A stretch of 64,000 bases of DNA from Clostridia bacterium (GTDB lineage Bacteria > Bacillota > Clostridia > Oscillospirales > Acutalibacteraceae). The position numbers and the translations under genes are program-made. Within the stretch, counting starts at the first letter, position 1. Every line of letters begins with the position of its first letter. The stretch is taken from NCBI GenBank assembly GCA_017623575.1, contig JAGAOS010000071.1, positions 1 through 64,000 on the forward strand, in the 5' to 3' direction. The notes beneath the pieces were generated by a model that made no database searches, had not been told where the DNA came from, and saw only the letters and a list, made by a program, of their open reading frames with translations. Positions 18,106 to 27,625 of the stretch are shown piece by piece.

Positions 18106-19428
18106 TTACTGATTTTTAAAATCCTTGACCGCCGCATCAAAATCCTTAAGACCACGGGCGGCTAACAAACCGTAACGCTCCTTTTTATCACGCACGCGAG
18201 TTTCAAGGGGCGGAAAAAGTCCAAAATTGGCGCCCATAGGCTGGAATTTTTTTGTGTCGGGGTCGGTTATGTAGTTTAAAATAGCACCAATCATAGTAGT
18301 TGTGGGAAGTATTAACGGTTTTTTGCCGTTTAAGTACGCGGCAGCATTTATTGCCACCATAATTCCGGATGCCGCCGATTCCATATATCCCTCCACACCC
18401 GAAAGCTGACCCGCAAAAAACACATTAGGGTTACTTTTAAGAGAGAGGTTTTTATTTAAAAGGCAGGGAGAATTTATAAAGCTGTTGCGGTGCATAACAC
18501 CATAGCGCATAAATTCGGCATCTTTAAGAGCGGGAATCATAGAAAACACCCTTTTTTGCTCGCCGAATTTCAGGTTGGTTTGAAATCCCACAAGGTTGTA
18601 CATACTGCCCTCACAGTTTTCTTTTCTAAGCTGTAAAACTGCCCAAGGACGGTGACCTGTATTAGGGTCGGTAAGACCTACAGGCTTCATAGGACCAAAG
18701 CGAATGGCATCGGTACCTCGGGAGGCAAGAATTTCAATAGGCATACAGCCCTCATAAACGGTGGGGTCACCCTCAAAATCCTTTAAGGGCGCCCTTTCGG
18801 CGGTTATTAAAGCCGAATGAAATGCCTCATATTCCTCTTTATTCAAGGGACAATTTATATAATCATCGCCATCACCCTTATCATAACGGCTTTGATAAAA
18901 AGCCGACTGCATATTAATGCTGTCACCCGAAACAATTGGAGCGGCGGAATCATAAAAATTAAGGTATTCACTACCTAATTTTTGCTTTATATCAGCCGCC
19001 AAAGCATCGTCGATAAGGGGACCTGTGGCGATAATGGTAACACCGTCATCAGGAACCTTATTTACACACTCATATTTTATTTCTATGTTGGGGTGGCTTT
19101 TGATTTTTTCGGTAATATAGCCCGAAAAGCCTTCGCGCTCCACCGCTAGAGCGCCCCCTGCGGGAACCGAAAATTTATCTGCCGCCTCTAAGCAAACAGA
19201 ACCGAGTCTGCGCATTTCTTCCTTTAAAAGACCTGCCGCCGATTCAATTCTTGATGCCTTTAAGGAGTTGGAGCAGACAAGCTCAGCAAAAAGGTCAGAC
19301 TTATGGGCGGGGGATTTTTTAGTTGGCTTCATTTCAAAAAGCGTAACCTTAACTCCCCTGTTTGCCAGTGCCCAAGCCGCCTCACAGCCGGCAAGACCTG
19401 CGCCTATAACATTAACTTTATTATTCAT
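18106..19428 (-). CDS. trmFO: Methylenetetrahydrofolate-tRNA-(uracil-54) methyltransferase TrmFO
   Basis: 440 residues from the ATG at 19428. The frame stays open 40 codons further upstream, but that part is a Lys/Pro-rich translation of the topA tail in another frame. The FAD-binding VIGAGLAGCEAAW begins near residue 7; CSNSLKASR with the conserved Cys, FFAGQLSGVEGYMESAASG and PMGANFGLFPPL follow. The enzyme makes 5-methyluridine 54 of tRNA using methylene-THF and FADH2. It overlaps topA by 8 nt, matching the common topA-trmFO order of Firmicutes. Confidence 0.97.
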   Translation of the reverse strand: MNNKVNVIGAGLAGCEAAWALANRGVKVTLFEMKPTKKSPAHKSDLFAELVCSNSLKASRIESAAGLLKEEMRRLGSVCLEAADKFSVPAGGALAVEREGFSGYITEKIKSHPNIEIKYECVNKVPDDGVTIIATGPLIDDALAADIKQKLGSEYLNFYDSAAPIVSGDSINMQSAFYQSRYDKGDGDDYINCPLNKEEYEAFHSALITAERAPLKDFEGDPTVYEGCMPIEILASRGTDAIRFGPMKPVGLTDPNTGHRPWAVLQLRKENCEGSMYNLVGFQTNLKFGEQKRVFSMIPALKDAEFMRYGVMHRNSFINSPCLLNKNLSLKSNPNVFFAGQLSGVEGYMESAASGIMVAINAAAYLNGKKPLILPTTTMIGAILNYITDPDTKKFQPMGANFGLFPPLETRVRDKKERYGLLAARGLKDFDAAVKDFKNQ

Positions 19429-21589
19429 CCTTTTTACCTTTAGCCGAAGTCTTTTTAGTGGTGGATTTTTTAGCGGTTGTTTTTTTAGCGGTGGATTTTT
19501 TATTTGCCGCCGCCTTTTCTCTGCCCTCAATTCTTGTGGGGCAATCACTGTTTATGCAGTAGGTTCTGCCTCTGGTACCCTTTAGCATAAAGCTTCCACA
19601 GGTTTCACACACCTCACCTGTGGGAACACCGGGAGCGGCGAAATCGCAATCGGGATAATTGGAGCAGGCGTAAAATGTTTTACCCTTTTTGGAACGGCGT
19701 TTTAAAAGCTTGCCACCGCATTTTGGGCAAGGCTCTTTAACCTCATCCTCAGGCAGAGGCTTAGCATTTTTACAATCGGGGAAGCCGGGGCAGGCAAGGA
19801 ACTTGCCGAAGCGACCGCTTTTTATAACCATTTTTTTGCCGCAAAGCTCACAAATTTCATCGGTTTCCTGATCGGGAACCTTCATTTTCTGACCCTCTAA
19901 TGCAGATTCTGCCGCCGAAAGACTTTTTTCAAAATCGGCATAAAAATCCTCTAAAATGGCTTCCCACTTAAAGTCCCCGTGCTCTATTTTATCTAAGGAC
20001 TCTTCCATTCCTGCGGTAAATTTAACATCAACTATTTTTTCAAAATGCTCCTTTAAAAGGTCGGTTACAACCATACCCAATGCGGTGGGCTTAAAGGCCT
20101 TTTGAACTCGCTCAATATATTCCTTGGAAAGTATATTACTAACAATAGGCGCATAGGTGGAGGGACGACCGATTCCGTTTTCCTCCAATGCCTTTATGAG
20201 TGTAGGCTCGGTATAGCGTGCGGGTGGCTGGGTAAAGTGTTGTTTGGGTTCAAGACTCTTATTTTCTACAGAATCACCCTTTTTAAGCTCGGGAAGCTTA
20301 TCACCTTTTTCTTCATCAGCGGTATCCTTGCCCTCTTGATAAAGAATTGTAAAACCATCAAAATACATAGTGGTTTCGGTAGCCTTGAACATATATTTAT
20401 CGGTAACAATATCCACCGATACAACATCGTTTATACCCTCTGCCATAAGGCTTGCCACAAAGCGGCTCCAAATAAGGGAATAAAGTCTGAATTGCTCATC
20501 GGTAAGGAAATCACGCACCCTTGCGGGAGTAAGCTCCACATCGGTTGGGCGGATTGCTTCATGGGCATCCTGAGCGGAAGCCTTGGATTTAAAATATCTT
20601 GCTTTTTCAGGCAGATATTTATCGCCGTATTCATTTTTTACAAAGGCAGTTACAGCCGCTCTTGCCTCTTCGGAGATACGAAGTGAATCGGTACGCATAT
20701 AGGTTATAAGACCTACGGGATTACCCTCTACCGAAACACCCTCATAAAGCTGTTGCGCAATCTTCATGGTGCGCTGACCTGTATAACCCAGCTTACGGGA
20801 AGCCTCCTGCTGTAGTGTTGATGTAATAAAGGGCGGCGCAGGCTGAACCTTGCGCTTTGATTTTTTAACATCACTTACTGTATAATCAGCGTCTTTAAGA
20901 CCTTGAAGGATTGTATTAACCTCAGCTTCATTTGCAATAGCGATTTTTTTGCCTGCGGCATTACCGTGGAAATGAGCTTTAAAATCTACGCTATCCTTAG
21001 AAAAAATGCCTTCAATTGTCCAGTATTCCTCGGGAATAAAGGCTTCTATTTCTCTTTCCCTGTCCACAATAAGGCGAAGCGCTACCGACTGAACACGACC
21101 TGCCGACAGACCTCTTTTAACCTTTTTCCAAAGAAAGGGGCTGAGCTTATAACCAACAATTCTGTCCAACACGCGACGCGCCTGCTGAGCATCCACCAAA
21201 TCAAGATTTATCTTTTGTGGCTTGCTCATACCCGCCTTTATACCGCTTTTTGTAATCTCGTTAAAGCAAACGCGGTTTTCAATTTCCATATCCAACTTAA
21301 GTATCTGTGCCAAATGCCAGGAAATTGCCTCACCTTCGCGGTCAGGGTCGGTTGCGAGGTATACAATTTCGCTTTCTTTAGCGGCAGCTCGGAGCTCCTT
21401 AATAAGCTCCCTTTTGTCAGACATATTTACATATTGGGGTTTGAAATTATTCTCTACATCCACGCCAAGAGTAGATTTAGGTAGATCACGAATATGACCT
21501 TTTGAAGCCATAACCGTGTAGCCGGTGCCAAGATATTTTTTAACGCTTTTTATTTTACTTGGTGACTCAACAATAACCAGCTTTGACAT
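19421..21589 (-). CDS. topA: DNA topoisomerase I
   Basis: 722 residues. The Toprim domain opens the protein (VIVESPSKIKSVKKYLG, then DPDREGEAISWH). The catalytic Tyr lies in LITYMRTDS near residue 300. Three C-terminal Cys4 zinc ribbons follow (CELCGKK..CPGFPDC, CPKCGGK..CSNYPDC, CETCGSF..CINSDC). The protein ends with a Lys/Thr/Ala-rich tail of about 35 residues built of AKK and TKK steps, resembling histone H1-like tails that bind DNA. It relaxes negative supercoils. Confidence 0.98.
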   Translation of the reverse strand: MSKLVIVESPSKIKSVKKYLGTGYTVMASKGHIRDLPKSTLGVDVENNFKPQYVNMSDKRELIKELRAAAKESEIVYLATDPDREGEAISWHLAQILKLDMEIENRVCFNEITKSGIKAGMSKPQKINLDLVDAQQARRVLDRIVGYKLSPFLWKKVKRGLSAGRVQSVALRLIVDREREIEAFIPEEYWTIEGIFSKDSVDFKAHFHGNAAGKKIAIANEAEVNTILQGLKDADYTVSDVKKSKRKVQPAPPFITSTLQQEASRKLGYTGQRTMKIAQQLYEGVSVEGNPVGLITYMRTDSLRISEEARAAVTAFVKNEYGDKYLPEKARYFKSKASAQDAHEAIRPTDVELTPARVRDFLTDEQFRLYSLIWSRFVASLMAEGINDVVSVDIVTDKYMFKATETTMYFDGFTILYQEGKDTADEEKGDKLPELKKGDSVENKSLEPKQHFTQPPARYTEPTLIKALEENGIGRPSTYAPIVSNILSKEYIERVQKAFKPTALGMVVTDLLKEHFEKIVDVKFTAGMEESLDKIEHGDFKWEAILEDFYADFEKSLSAAESALEGQKMKVPDQETDEICELCGKKMVIKSGRFGKFLACPGFPDCKNAKPLPEDEVKEPCPKCGGKLLKRRSKKGKTFYACSNYPDCDFAAPGVPTGEVCETCGSFMLKGTRGRTYCINSDCPTRIEGREKAAANKKSTAKKTTAKKSTTKKTSAKGKKDE

Positions 21590-21622
21590 TTCATCATTCC
21601 ATTCTATAGTATAAAAATCAAA

Positions 21623-22918
21623 TTATTTAATGCGTTCATAACGGCCAACAGGAACCGCCTTAACAAAGCCAAAAAGCTCTAGTTCGGTGATTGCGGCTAT
21701 AAATTCGCCGCCCTTAATGCCGCTTTTTTCTGAAAGTATATCAGAAAATTCTATATTTTCTGTGAAGGATAAGTAAATTTTCTTTGCCGCTGCCGAGCAG
21801 GGAATATTAGCATCACTTGTGAAGGGTAGCTCTGCCTTTGGCAGTTCGGCGCTTTTATTATTTTTCTCTTCCTCCGGTTTGCTTTTGGCGGATTCATACT
21901 TGTTTGCCGCGGTTGTTACAGATGCTTGCCCCTGTGCAACCGCCCTGTTAGACATTCGTCTGGCCTCAACCGAATAACCACGCTTAATTTCGGGGGAAAG
22001 CTCCCCTACCGCTTTAAGTTTATCCGGAAAGCGACCCATATATACCTCAATTATATCCTCCACCTTTAAAAGCGGGGTTGCGCCGTCACGAAGTAAATCA
22101 TTCGTTCCGCCATACTGTGGCGCATTTATATTTCCGGGCAGGGCAAAAATCTCCTTACCCTGTTCCATTGCATATGTAGCCGTAATCAAAGCACCGCTTT
22201 TTTGCCCTGCCTCAATTACCGCCACACCGCAAGACATTGCAGATATAATTCTGTTGCGTATGGGAAAGGTGTACCTTGATGCGGGAGTTTTAGGCTCAAA
22301 TTCCGATATAACCGTACCTGAGCTTTCTGCCCTTTGGCGAAGATTTTTCTGTACACTTAAATAATCTGAATCCAAGCCACAGCCAAGCACAACCAATGTT
22401 TTTCCGCCGGCATTCATAGCCCCTGTATGCGCCATACTGTCCACACCGATTGCACCGCCGCTTATTACGGTAAAGCCTGCAAGGGCAAGCTTGGCGCCCA
22501 AAGAATATGCCGCCTTCTGCCCGAATTCAGTGCATTTTCTGGCACCTACAATACCAATGGTAGGTTCCTCATCATCAAGCCTTTTTCCTCTTGCAAAAAG
22601 CACTGTAGGAGGATTTTCAATATACCTTAAATTTCGCGGATATTCATCATCCTCAGGGGTTATAATGCGTATACCGTTAAACTTACAGTACTTTATAACC
22701 TCATAAATTTCGTCATTAGAAATCTTTTCAATTCTTTTAAGCTCATAAGGGGTCAGAATTCGGCTTTCAATCCACTGCTTAAGGGATAAGGAATTTACCC
22801 TTTCAATGTCAAGGAAGGTATCCATAACCTCATTGAACTTAACACTTCCCGGCTTTAAGATACGGGCAAGTCTTATATAACCAAACTCCTTGGTAAATGG
22901 GATTTTTAGTGTATTCAT
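21623..22918 (-). CDS. dprA: DNA processing protein DprA
   Basis: 431 residues from the ATG at 22918, which overlaps the upstream methylase stop as ATGA; GGGAG lies 8 nt before it. The Rossmann-like core has GIVGARKCTEFG, ISGGAIGVDSMAH, VVLGCGLD, SEFEPKTPASRYTFPIRNRIISAMS and GALITATYAMEQGKEIFALPG. A charged linker leads to a C-terminal winged-helix (DML1-like) domain at about 360-431. DprA loads RecA on incoming single-stranded DNA during transformation and is widespread even where competence is not shown. Confidence 0.96.
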   Translation of the reverse strand: MNTLKIPFTKEFGYIRLARILKPGSVKFNEVMDTFLDIERVNSLSLKQWIESRILTPYELKRIEKISNDEIYEVIKYCKFNGIRIITPEDDEYPRNLRYIENPPTVLFARGKRLDDEEPTIGIVGARKCTEFGQKAAYSLGAKLALAGFTVISGGAIGVDSMAHTGAMNAGGKTLVVLGCGLDSDYLSVQKNLRQRAESSGTVISEFEPKTPASRYTFPIRNRIISAMSCGVAVIEAGQKSGALITATYAMEQGKEIFALPGNINAPQYGGTNDLLRDGATPLLKVEDIIEVYMGRFPDKLKAVGELSPEIKRGYSVEARRMSNRAVAQGQASVTTAANKYESAKSKPEEEKNNKSAELPKAELPFTSDANIPCSAAAKKIYLSFTENIEFSDILSEKSGIKGGEFIAAITELELFGFVKAVPVGRYERIK

Positions 22919-23685
22919 CGGCACATCTCCCACATAACAATTGCGGCGGCAGCTCCGGCATTAAGGGATTCCGCCCTGCCCGCCATTGGTATTGTTACAA
23001 GTCGGTCACATAAAGCCTTGGCATTTTCGGTCATTCCTGATGCCTCATTGCCTATAACGGCAATTTCATTTTCGCCAAAGCTGACACTGTTTATGGGTGT
23101 TGCATCAGAATCCACTACGGTACCGCTTACCATAAATCCACGGGCTTTATATTCTGCAAGGGTGGCACAAAAATCCACAGTATTTATTATGGGCAGACGA
23201 AGCAACGCCCCCATAGATGCCCTTAAAGATTTTGGAGAATATGGGTCGGTAGATGCATTTGACAATATAATACCCGAAAAGCCCAGAGCCTCTGCTGTAC
23301 GGGATGCGGCACCAAGATTTGACGGGTCCTGCACCCTTTCAAAAGCTATAAAGCGCCCCTCTTCGGGCACCTTAATTTTACTTTTAAAACGGGCAGTCAG
23401 AAGCACTCCCTGAGGGGAACAGGTATCCGACATTTTGGCAAAAACAGTATCACTTACCTCATCAGAAAACACTGAAATTTCGCCTAGCTTTTTAATTAAT
23501 TGGGCATCTGATTTAATTGCTCCCGATGTGTAAAACATATCAAGAACCTCAATATCCTCACGCAATGCTTCGGCGCAAAGTCGGGTGCCTTCAAGCAAAA
23601 ACACACCCTCCTCCCTACGCTTTTTTGCAGAGGAGCAAAGAGCCGCAACCCTTTTGATTCTAGCATTATCCTTTGATGTTATCAT
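22915..23685 (-). CDS. TrmH/SpoU family RNA 2'-O-methyltransferase
   Basis: 256 residues. An N-terminal substrate-binding domain (about 1-95) precedes a SPOUT knot domain. SpoU motifs are FERVQDPSNLGAASRTAEALGF (motif 1), VIGNEASGM (motif 2) and VTIPMAGRAESLNAGAAAAIVMWE (motif 3). It methylates a ribose in rRNA or tRNA; the site is not predictable. It lies downstream of the rplT terminator and is stop/start coupled to dprA. Confidence 0.93.
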   Translation of the reverse strand: MITSKDNARIKRVAALCSSAKKRREEGVFLLEGTRLCAEALREDIEVLDMFYTSGAIKSDAQLIKKLGEISVFSDEVSDTVFAKMSDTCSPQGVLLTARFKSKIKVPEEGRFIAFERVQDPSNLGAASRTAEALGFSGIILSNASTDPYSPKSLRASMGALLRLPIINTVDFCATLAEYKARGFMVSGTVVDSDATPINSVSFGENEIAVIGNEASGMTENAKALCDRLVTIPMAGRAESLNAGAAAAIVMWEMCR

Positions 23686-23714
23686 ACCGTTTTCACCACC
23701 TTTTTAGGTATTTA

Positions 23715-23757
23715 TAAAAAAACAAAACCGCCCGAGAAGGATATAATCCCGGGCGAT
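23715..23757 (-). terminator. Terminator of infC-rpmI-rplT
   Basis: CGCCCG and CGGGCG arms (plus 23729-23734 and 23750-23755) form a hairpin, followed on the minus strand by GTTTTGTTTTTTT. Confidence 0.9.
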
Positions 23758-23763
23758 AAAAAA

Positions 23764-24123
23764 TTATTTTTCAAGAGCTTTTTTAGCAGTAGCTACAAGA
23801 GTTGCAAAGCCGTTTGCATCATTAACAGCTAAGTCAGCAAGCATCTTGCGGTTCATTTCTACGCCGGCTTTTTTAAGACCGTTCATAAATGTGGAGTAGT
23901 TCATACCGTTAAGCTTTGCTGCGGCAGAAATACGGGTGATCCACAAACGACGGAAATCACGCTTTTTAAGTCTACGGCCGATATAGGCATAGTTGCCCGA
24001 TTTCATAACAGCCTCTTTAGCGGTTTTAAACAGTCTGTGCTTTGCGCCGAAATAACCCTTAGCAAGCTTCAGAACCTTTTTTCTTCTTTTACGCGTCATC
24101 ATAGCGCCTTTAATACGAGCCAT
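23764..24123 (-). CDS. rplT: Large ribosomal subunit protein L20
   Basis: 119 residues, standard for bL20. The basic N-terminal extension [26 protein letters not shown] and the globular [19 protein letters not shown] are typical. bL20 is needed for early 50S assembly, and in Firmicutes it represses its own operon by binding the infC leader. It is the last gene of the operon, followed by a clear terminator. Confidence 0.98.
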   Translation of the reverse strand: MARIKGAMMTRKRRKKVLKLAKGYFGAKHRLFKTAKEAVMKSGNYAYIGRRLKKRDFRRLWITRISAAAKLNGMNYSTFMNGLKKAGVEMNRKMLADLAVNDANGFATLVATAKKALEK

Positions 24124-24148
24124 TTTCAGTTACCTCCGTTGTTACTTC

Positions 24149-24346
24149 TTATTTATAAGGAATCATTTTCTTGACCGCTGCAACATTGGTAACGTTGGCA
24201 ACTACGGTCTTGCGCAGATTTCTCTTGCGCTTTGTGGTCTTCTTGTTAAGAATGTGGGATTTGTAAGCGTGTGCGCGCTTTACCTTGCCGGTTTTGGTAA
24301 GCTTAAAGCGTTTTTTTGCGCCGCTGTGAGTTTTGATCTTAGGCAT
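24149..24346 (-). CDS. rpmI: Large ribosomal subunit protein L35
   Basis: 65 residues, very basic: [24 protein letters not shown], then [17 protein letters not shown] and [11 protein letters not shown], the bL35 signature. AGGAGG precedes the ATG. It stands between infC and rplT in the conserved three-gene operon. Confidence 0.98.
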   Translation of the reverse strand: MPKIKTHSGAKKRFKLTKTGKVKRAHAYKSHILNKKTTKRKRNLRKTVVANVTNVAAVKKMIPYK

Positions 24347-24377
24347 TTTAAAGTCCTCCTTAAAAAACTTTGTTAAA

Positions 24378-24899
24378 TTACTTTGTTGGCTTAGGTGCTA
24401 AGAACATCAGCATATTTCTGCCTTCCATCTTAGCGGGTTTTTCAACAACGGAATATTCTGCACAGTATTCAGCGAATCTTTCCATATTCTCAATACCGAT
24501 CTCGGGATGACCGAGCTCACGGCCACGGAAACGGATAGAAACCTTAACCTTGTGTCCGTCCTTTAAAAAGCGAATTGCGTGGTTACCCTTTGTTTCAAAA
24601 TCGTGGGTGTCGGTTGCAAGACCCAAACGAATCTCCTTCATTTCAACTACCTTTTGATTTTTACGGGATTCCTTTTCACGCTTTGCCTGATCGAAACGGT
24701 ACTTGCCGTAATCCATAATTTTGCAAACTACGGGGTCGGTATTGGGTGACATACAAACCAAATCCAAATCCTTGCCATAGGCAATTTCAATAGCCTTGGA
24801 TGTTTCCATAATACCTAACTGTGAACCGTCGATATCGATCACGCGGACTTCCTTTGCTTCAATGTCCTCATTGATGGTCAACTCTTTAATGCTGATAAT
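24378..24899 (-). CDS. infC: Translation initiation factor IF-3, with non-AUG start
   Basis: About 173 residues. The mature start [21 protein letters not shown] is preceded by GGAGG (plus 24905-24909). The only start candidates at the right distance are ATT (24897-24899, 5 nt spacing) and ATC (24894-24896, 8 nt). An ATG-started frame would include the regulatory leader. AUU-type starts are known for infC in other bacteria and let IF-3 repress its own synthesis. The protein has the N-domain, the [19 protein letters not shown] linker and the C-domain ([21 protein letters not shown]). Which of ATT or ATC is used is not certain. Confidence 0.95.
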   Translation of the reverse strand: MISIKELTINEDIEAKEVRVIDIDGSQLGIMETSKAIEIAYGKDLDLVCMSPNTDPVVCKIMDYGKYRFDQAKREKESRKNQKVVEMKEIRLGLATDTHDFETKGNHAIRFLKDGHKVKVSIRFRGRELGHPEIGIENMERFAEYCAEYSVVEKPAKMEGRNMLMFLAPKPTK

Positions 24900-24909
24900 A
24901 AGCACCTCC

Positions 24910-25060
24910 AAAAAATCAAAGCACGGACAGCTGAATAAACCGTCCGTGCATAATAGCATAATAAAGTCAAACACCCGCAAAATGCAGGTTTTAAGCCTTA
25001 TTGACCCCTTTAGTAAGCCTTGGGGGTGAGAACGGTTCGGTCTGTTCTGCTTTATTGTCG
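24910..25060 (-). ncRNA. L20-type ribosomal protein leader with attenuator
   Basis: The 150-nt 5' UTR of infC. AATAAAG near the 5' end (plus 25050-25056) can pair with CTTTATT (plus 24960-24966), closing a long-range stem. CCCC..GGGG and ACCTGCA..TGCGGGT hairpins lie inside it. At the 3' side GCACGGAC pairs with GTCCGTGC (plus 24942-24949 and 24921-24928), followed by TTTGATTTTTT, an intrinsic terminator ending just before the infC ribosome binding site. This is the layout of the L20 leader of Firmicutes. The family identity is from memory of its consensus; the structure is seen. Confidence 0.78.
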
Positions 25061-25066
25061 CAGATA

Positions 25067-25095
25067 ATAATACCACAAACCCGCCCCGTTGTCAA
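25067..25095 (-). promoter_or_regulatory. Sigma-A promoter of infC-rpmI-rplT
   Basis: On the minus strand TTGACA (25090-25095) and TATTAT (25067-25072) are separated by 17 bp. Confidence 0.9.
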
Positions 25096-25132
25096 GAGGT
25101 AAATTTAAAAATCAGATAAATTTTAACATTCT

Positions 25133-27565
25133 TTAATTTATCTTACTTTTTATTGTGGATATTTGTTTTGAATCGGGAGCAAAAATAAGCTCGGCATATT
25201 TCAGGGCATTGGAATAGCTTTCTTGTGCATTTGCGGTGTTTTTAAGCTCCATATAACAATCTCCCATTATCAAATATAGGTCGTGAAGCCTTGGATGAGA
25301 GCTACCAAAATACTCCAAATATATGTCTATGCTTTTTTGCGCAAAATTTATTGTTTGGGTATAGTCCTTCATACCAAAATACGCACAGGCATTAAGATAG
25401 TAGGCTAGACCCATATCTGAATTATTTTCAGTACCGTGCAGCTCAATAAGTATAACAATAGCCTTTTTAATTTCCTCTAAAGCTTTTTCAAACTCCTTGC
25501 CCACAATCAAAATTTCTGCAAACTGCATTAATGCGCCGCCGATTTTACTGTAGTGATAGTCACCTAAATAGAAGTTTGCCTGCGAATGCTCTATTGCCTC
25601 TTTTACATACTGCTTTGACAGATTATATAATCCTTCATCACCGTTATGACGATATGCAGAAAGATACATTTTTGCAAGATTTGTTTTTGTCATAGTATGT
25701 CGGGAAATCTCATCAGTTGTTGTCATTTGCACTTTTTTGAATATTTTATCAGCCTTTTCCAGCCAGACAATAGCTTCGCGGATATGCTCCTCAGAATATA
25801 CATTTACAGAATGTATCCAACCGCATTTAAATGCCGCGCGGGCAGTTTTAAAGGAGTCATCACCATATGCTTTTAAATTGTATGCATACAAACGCCCTGC
25901 AAGCTCAATAGCCGCGTTTTCATCAACGCCAAAGCTTAACAGGCATTGTAAAAAATAATAAAAATCTTCTGTATCCTCGGTTATTTCAGGGAATTTTTCT
26001 GCTAAATTTCTTCCTATATGCGCATAACGGTTTTTATCGTCTTTTTTTGCGCCCCACATTTTTTTATCCTCAATGGCAATAGTAAAACGCTTTAAAAATT
26101 CACTGCAATTTTGGGCAGTTGCAGGTACTTCGCGGCTTATAACATCCCGTATTACCGGGTGCAACGCAATGCCCTCTGTGTTTTTTATAAGCCAGCTTCT
26201 GTTTTCCAGTTCTTTTATAATTTTGCAGGAATCCAATTGCGCCCAATCTCTGAAATAACGAACATTTATACCATCAATAGGCATAAAGGATAAATAAAGC
26301 AGAATGTTTTTTTCTTCCTCACTTAAAGTAAAGAGCTTAAACATTTTAAGCAGGTTTTCATAGGCTGTATTTTTTTGCATATCGGCGCTTCTTACCTCTT
26401 CGGTTAAGGATGAAATACCCTCTTTTTTAAGTATTTCAATCATTTCCTTAGGGGTTTGACCGCTGTTTTCCATATGCTGTGCCAAAAGCTCAATAGTATA
26501 TGTATGCCTGCCTACCAGCTCTATAAGCTCACTGAGCATTGGGTCATCCTCGCAAACATCATAGCCATCATAATTCTGCATAAAAATTTCTATTAGATTT
26601 TCCATTGAATTGATTGGGTCAATCTTCACTGTAGAATAAAACTTGGAATAATCACAACGGGTGGTAATTAACAAACGGTAATTTCCGTCAATAAGCTTTT
26701 CTAAATATTTATCCTCAACAACATCAAAATTATCAATAACTATAAGAGTTCGTTCATTTGTGATTTTTTTGATTTTTTCAAGCTTTCTTTCAAAAAACAA
26801 ATCATCAGATTCAGTTGTTCCGTCTGACATTGTAAACCTATGCATTTCAGGTTCAAGGGTAAACATAGCGTCTGAAAGAACTGTATCACGAATTGAGCCG
26901 TTGTAAGTGGCAAAAACAACAGTATCATATTCATCCTTGTATTTTTTTACATATTGCTTTGCAATTTGGGTTTTGCCTATACCGCCAATACCATATAAAA
27001 ACAGTAATCGCTCACCATTTTTAAAGTAGTTGTAAATTTCTTCTATTGTGTCATCCCTGCCTAAAAAAACCTTTTTGGGCATAACCGTAGCAGTAGATAA
27101 AAGCCTTGTGCGGCAAAGCCTTTCTGCCCACGCGCTATTTTCATCAACATTTTTGCCTATCATAGAATAAATCTGACTTGCAAGCTCTTCAATTCTTTCT
27201 TTAAGGGTTGGCTTTCGCGCATCCACACGCTGAATACCAATAAGGTCGTATTCCAAATCACCGCAAAGCTCAGCATCATCCAAAACAAAGGGAATTACCG
27301 GTTTATGATTGTCCAGTGCCAAAGCAACTTCTTTTGGTACCTCCCTTGAAGAAAGGGAATTTTCACTTTGTATCATTAAAACAATGTTTGAGTGCTTGAT
27401 TGCATCTACAATACACTCCTTGTAATGCTCACCACCAACCAGCTCCCTGGTACACATCCAGTAGGAAAGCTTATATTCATTCATTAGTGTATTGCTTATA
27501 AATTCGGTTACAGTCTGGTCTTTAAAAGAAAAACTTATAAATATATCGTGCTTAATACTGTTCAT
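25133..27565 (-). CDS. TIR domain - STAND (NB-ARC) ATPase - TPR protein, NLR-like
   Basis: 810 residues from the ATG at 27565, with GGAGA upstream. A TIR domain spans about 5-135, with HDIFISFSFKD at its start and SSREVPKEVALA holding the probable catalytic Glu79. An NB-ARC/STAND ATPase follows: Walker A GIGGIGKT 192-199, Walker B TLIVIDNFD 273-281, sensor LLITTR 298-303. A winged helix includes LHPVIRDVI near 468. From about 500 to the end are helical TPR-like repeats. TIR domains of this kind cleave NAD; with STAND and TPR sensors they act in bacterial defence by killing infected cells. This role is inferred. It lies behind an XRE regulator gene. Confidence 0.92.
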   Translation of the reverse strand: MNSIKHDIFISFSFKDQTVTEFISNTLMNEYKLSYWMCTRELVGGEHYKECIVDAIKHSNIVLMIQSENSLSSREVPKEVALALDNHKPVIPFVLDDAELCGDLEYDLIGIQRVDARKPTLKERIEELASQIYSMIGKNVDENSAWAERLCRTRLLSTATVMPKKVFLGRDDTIEEIYNYFKNGERLLFLYGIGGIGKTQIAKQYVKKYKDEYDTVVFATYNGSIRDTVLSDAMFTLEPEMHRFTMSDGTTESDDLFFERKLEKIKKITNERTLIVIDNFDVVEDKYLEKLIDGNYRLLITTRCDYSKFYSTVKIDPINSMENLIEIFMQNYDGYDVCEDDPMLSELIELVGRHTYTIELLAQHMENSGQTPKEMIEILKKEGISSLTEEVRSADMQKNTAYENLLKMFKLFTLSEEEKNILLYLSFMPIDGINVRYFRDWAQLDSCKIIKELENRSWLIKNTEGIALHPVIRDVISREVPATAQNCSEFLKRFTIAIEDKKMWGAKKDDKNRYAHIGRNLAEKFPEITEDTEDFYYFLQCLLSFGVDENAAIELAGRLYAYNLKAYGDDSFKTARAAFKCGWIHSVNVYSEEHIREAIVWLEKADKIFKKVQMTTTDEISRHTMTKTNLAKMYLSAYRHNGDEGLYNLSKQYVKEAIEHSQANFYLGDYHYSKIGGALMQFAEILIVGKEFEKALEEIKKAIVILIELHGTENNSDMGLAYYLNACAYFGMKDYTQTINFAQKSIDIYLEYFGSSHPRLHDLYLIMGDCYMELKNTANAQESYSNALKYAELIFAPDSKQISTIKSKIN

Positions 27566-27604
27566 AATAATCTCCGTTTCAATTTGCAAAATAGTTGTTA
27601 TTGC

Positions 27605-27618
27605 CTTGCGGCCGCAAG
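27605..27618. repeat. 14-bp perfect palindrome between HTH and TIR-STAND genes
   Basis: CTTGCGGCCGCAAG lies in the 60-nt gap between the regulator stop and the TIR-STAND start. No T run follows, so it is not a terminator. It may be an mRNA hairpin or a protein site. Confidence 0.5.
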
Positions 27619-27625
27619 ACATACT

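Noticed and set aside
19429..19548. N-terminal extension of trmFO by 40 codons
   Set aside because: It overlaps the topA tail in another frame and precedes the FAD motif with no ribosome binding site.
20102..20686. Open frame of 194 codons on the plus strand
   Set aside because: It is antisense to topA, whose motifs run through the whole region; it is a shadow frame.
24900..25076. N-terminal extension of infC by 59 codons
   Set aside because: This stretch is the regulatory leader with a terminator hairpin and lies partly upstream of the transcription start.
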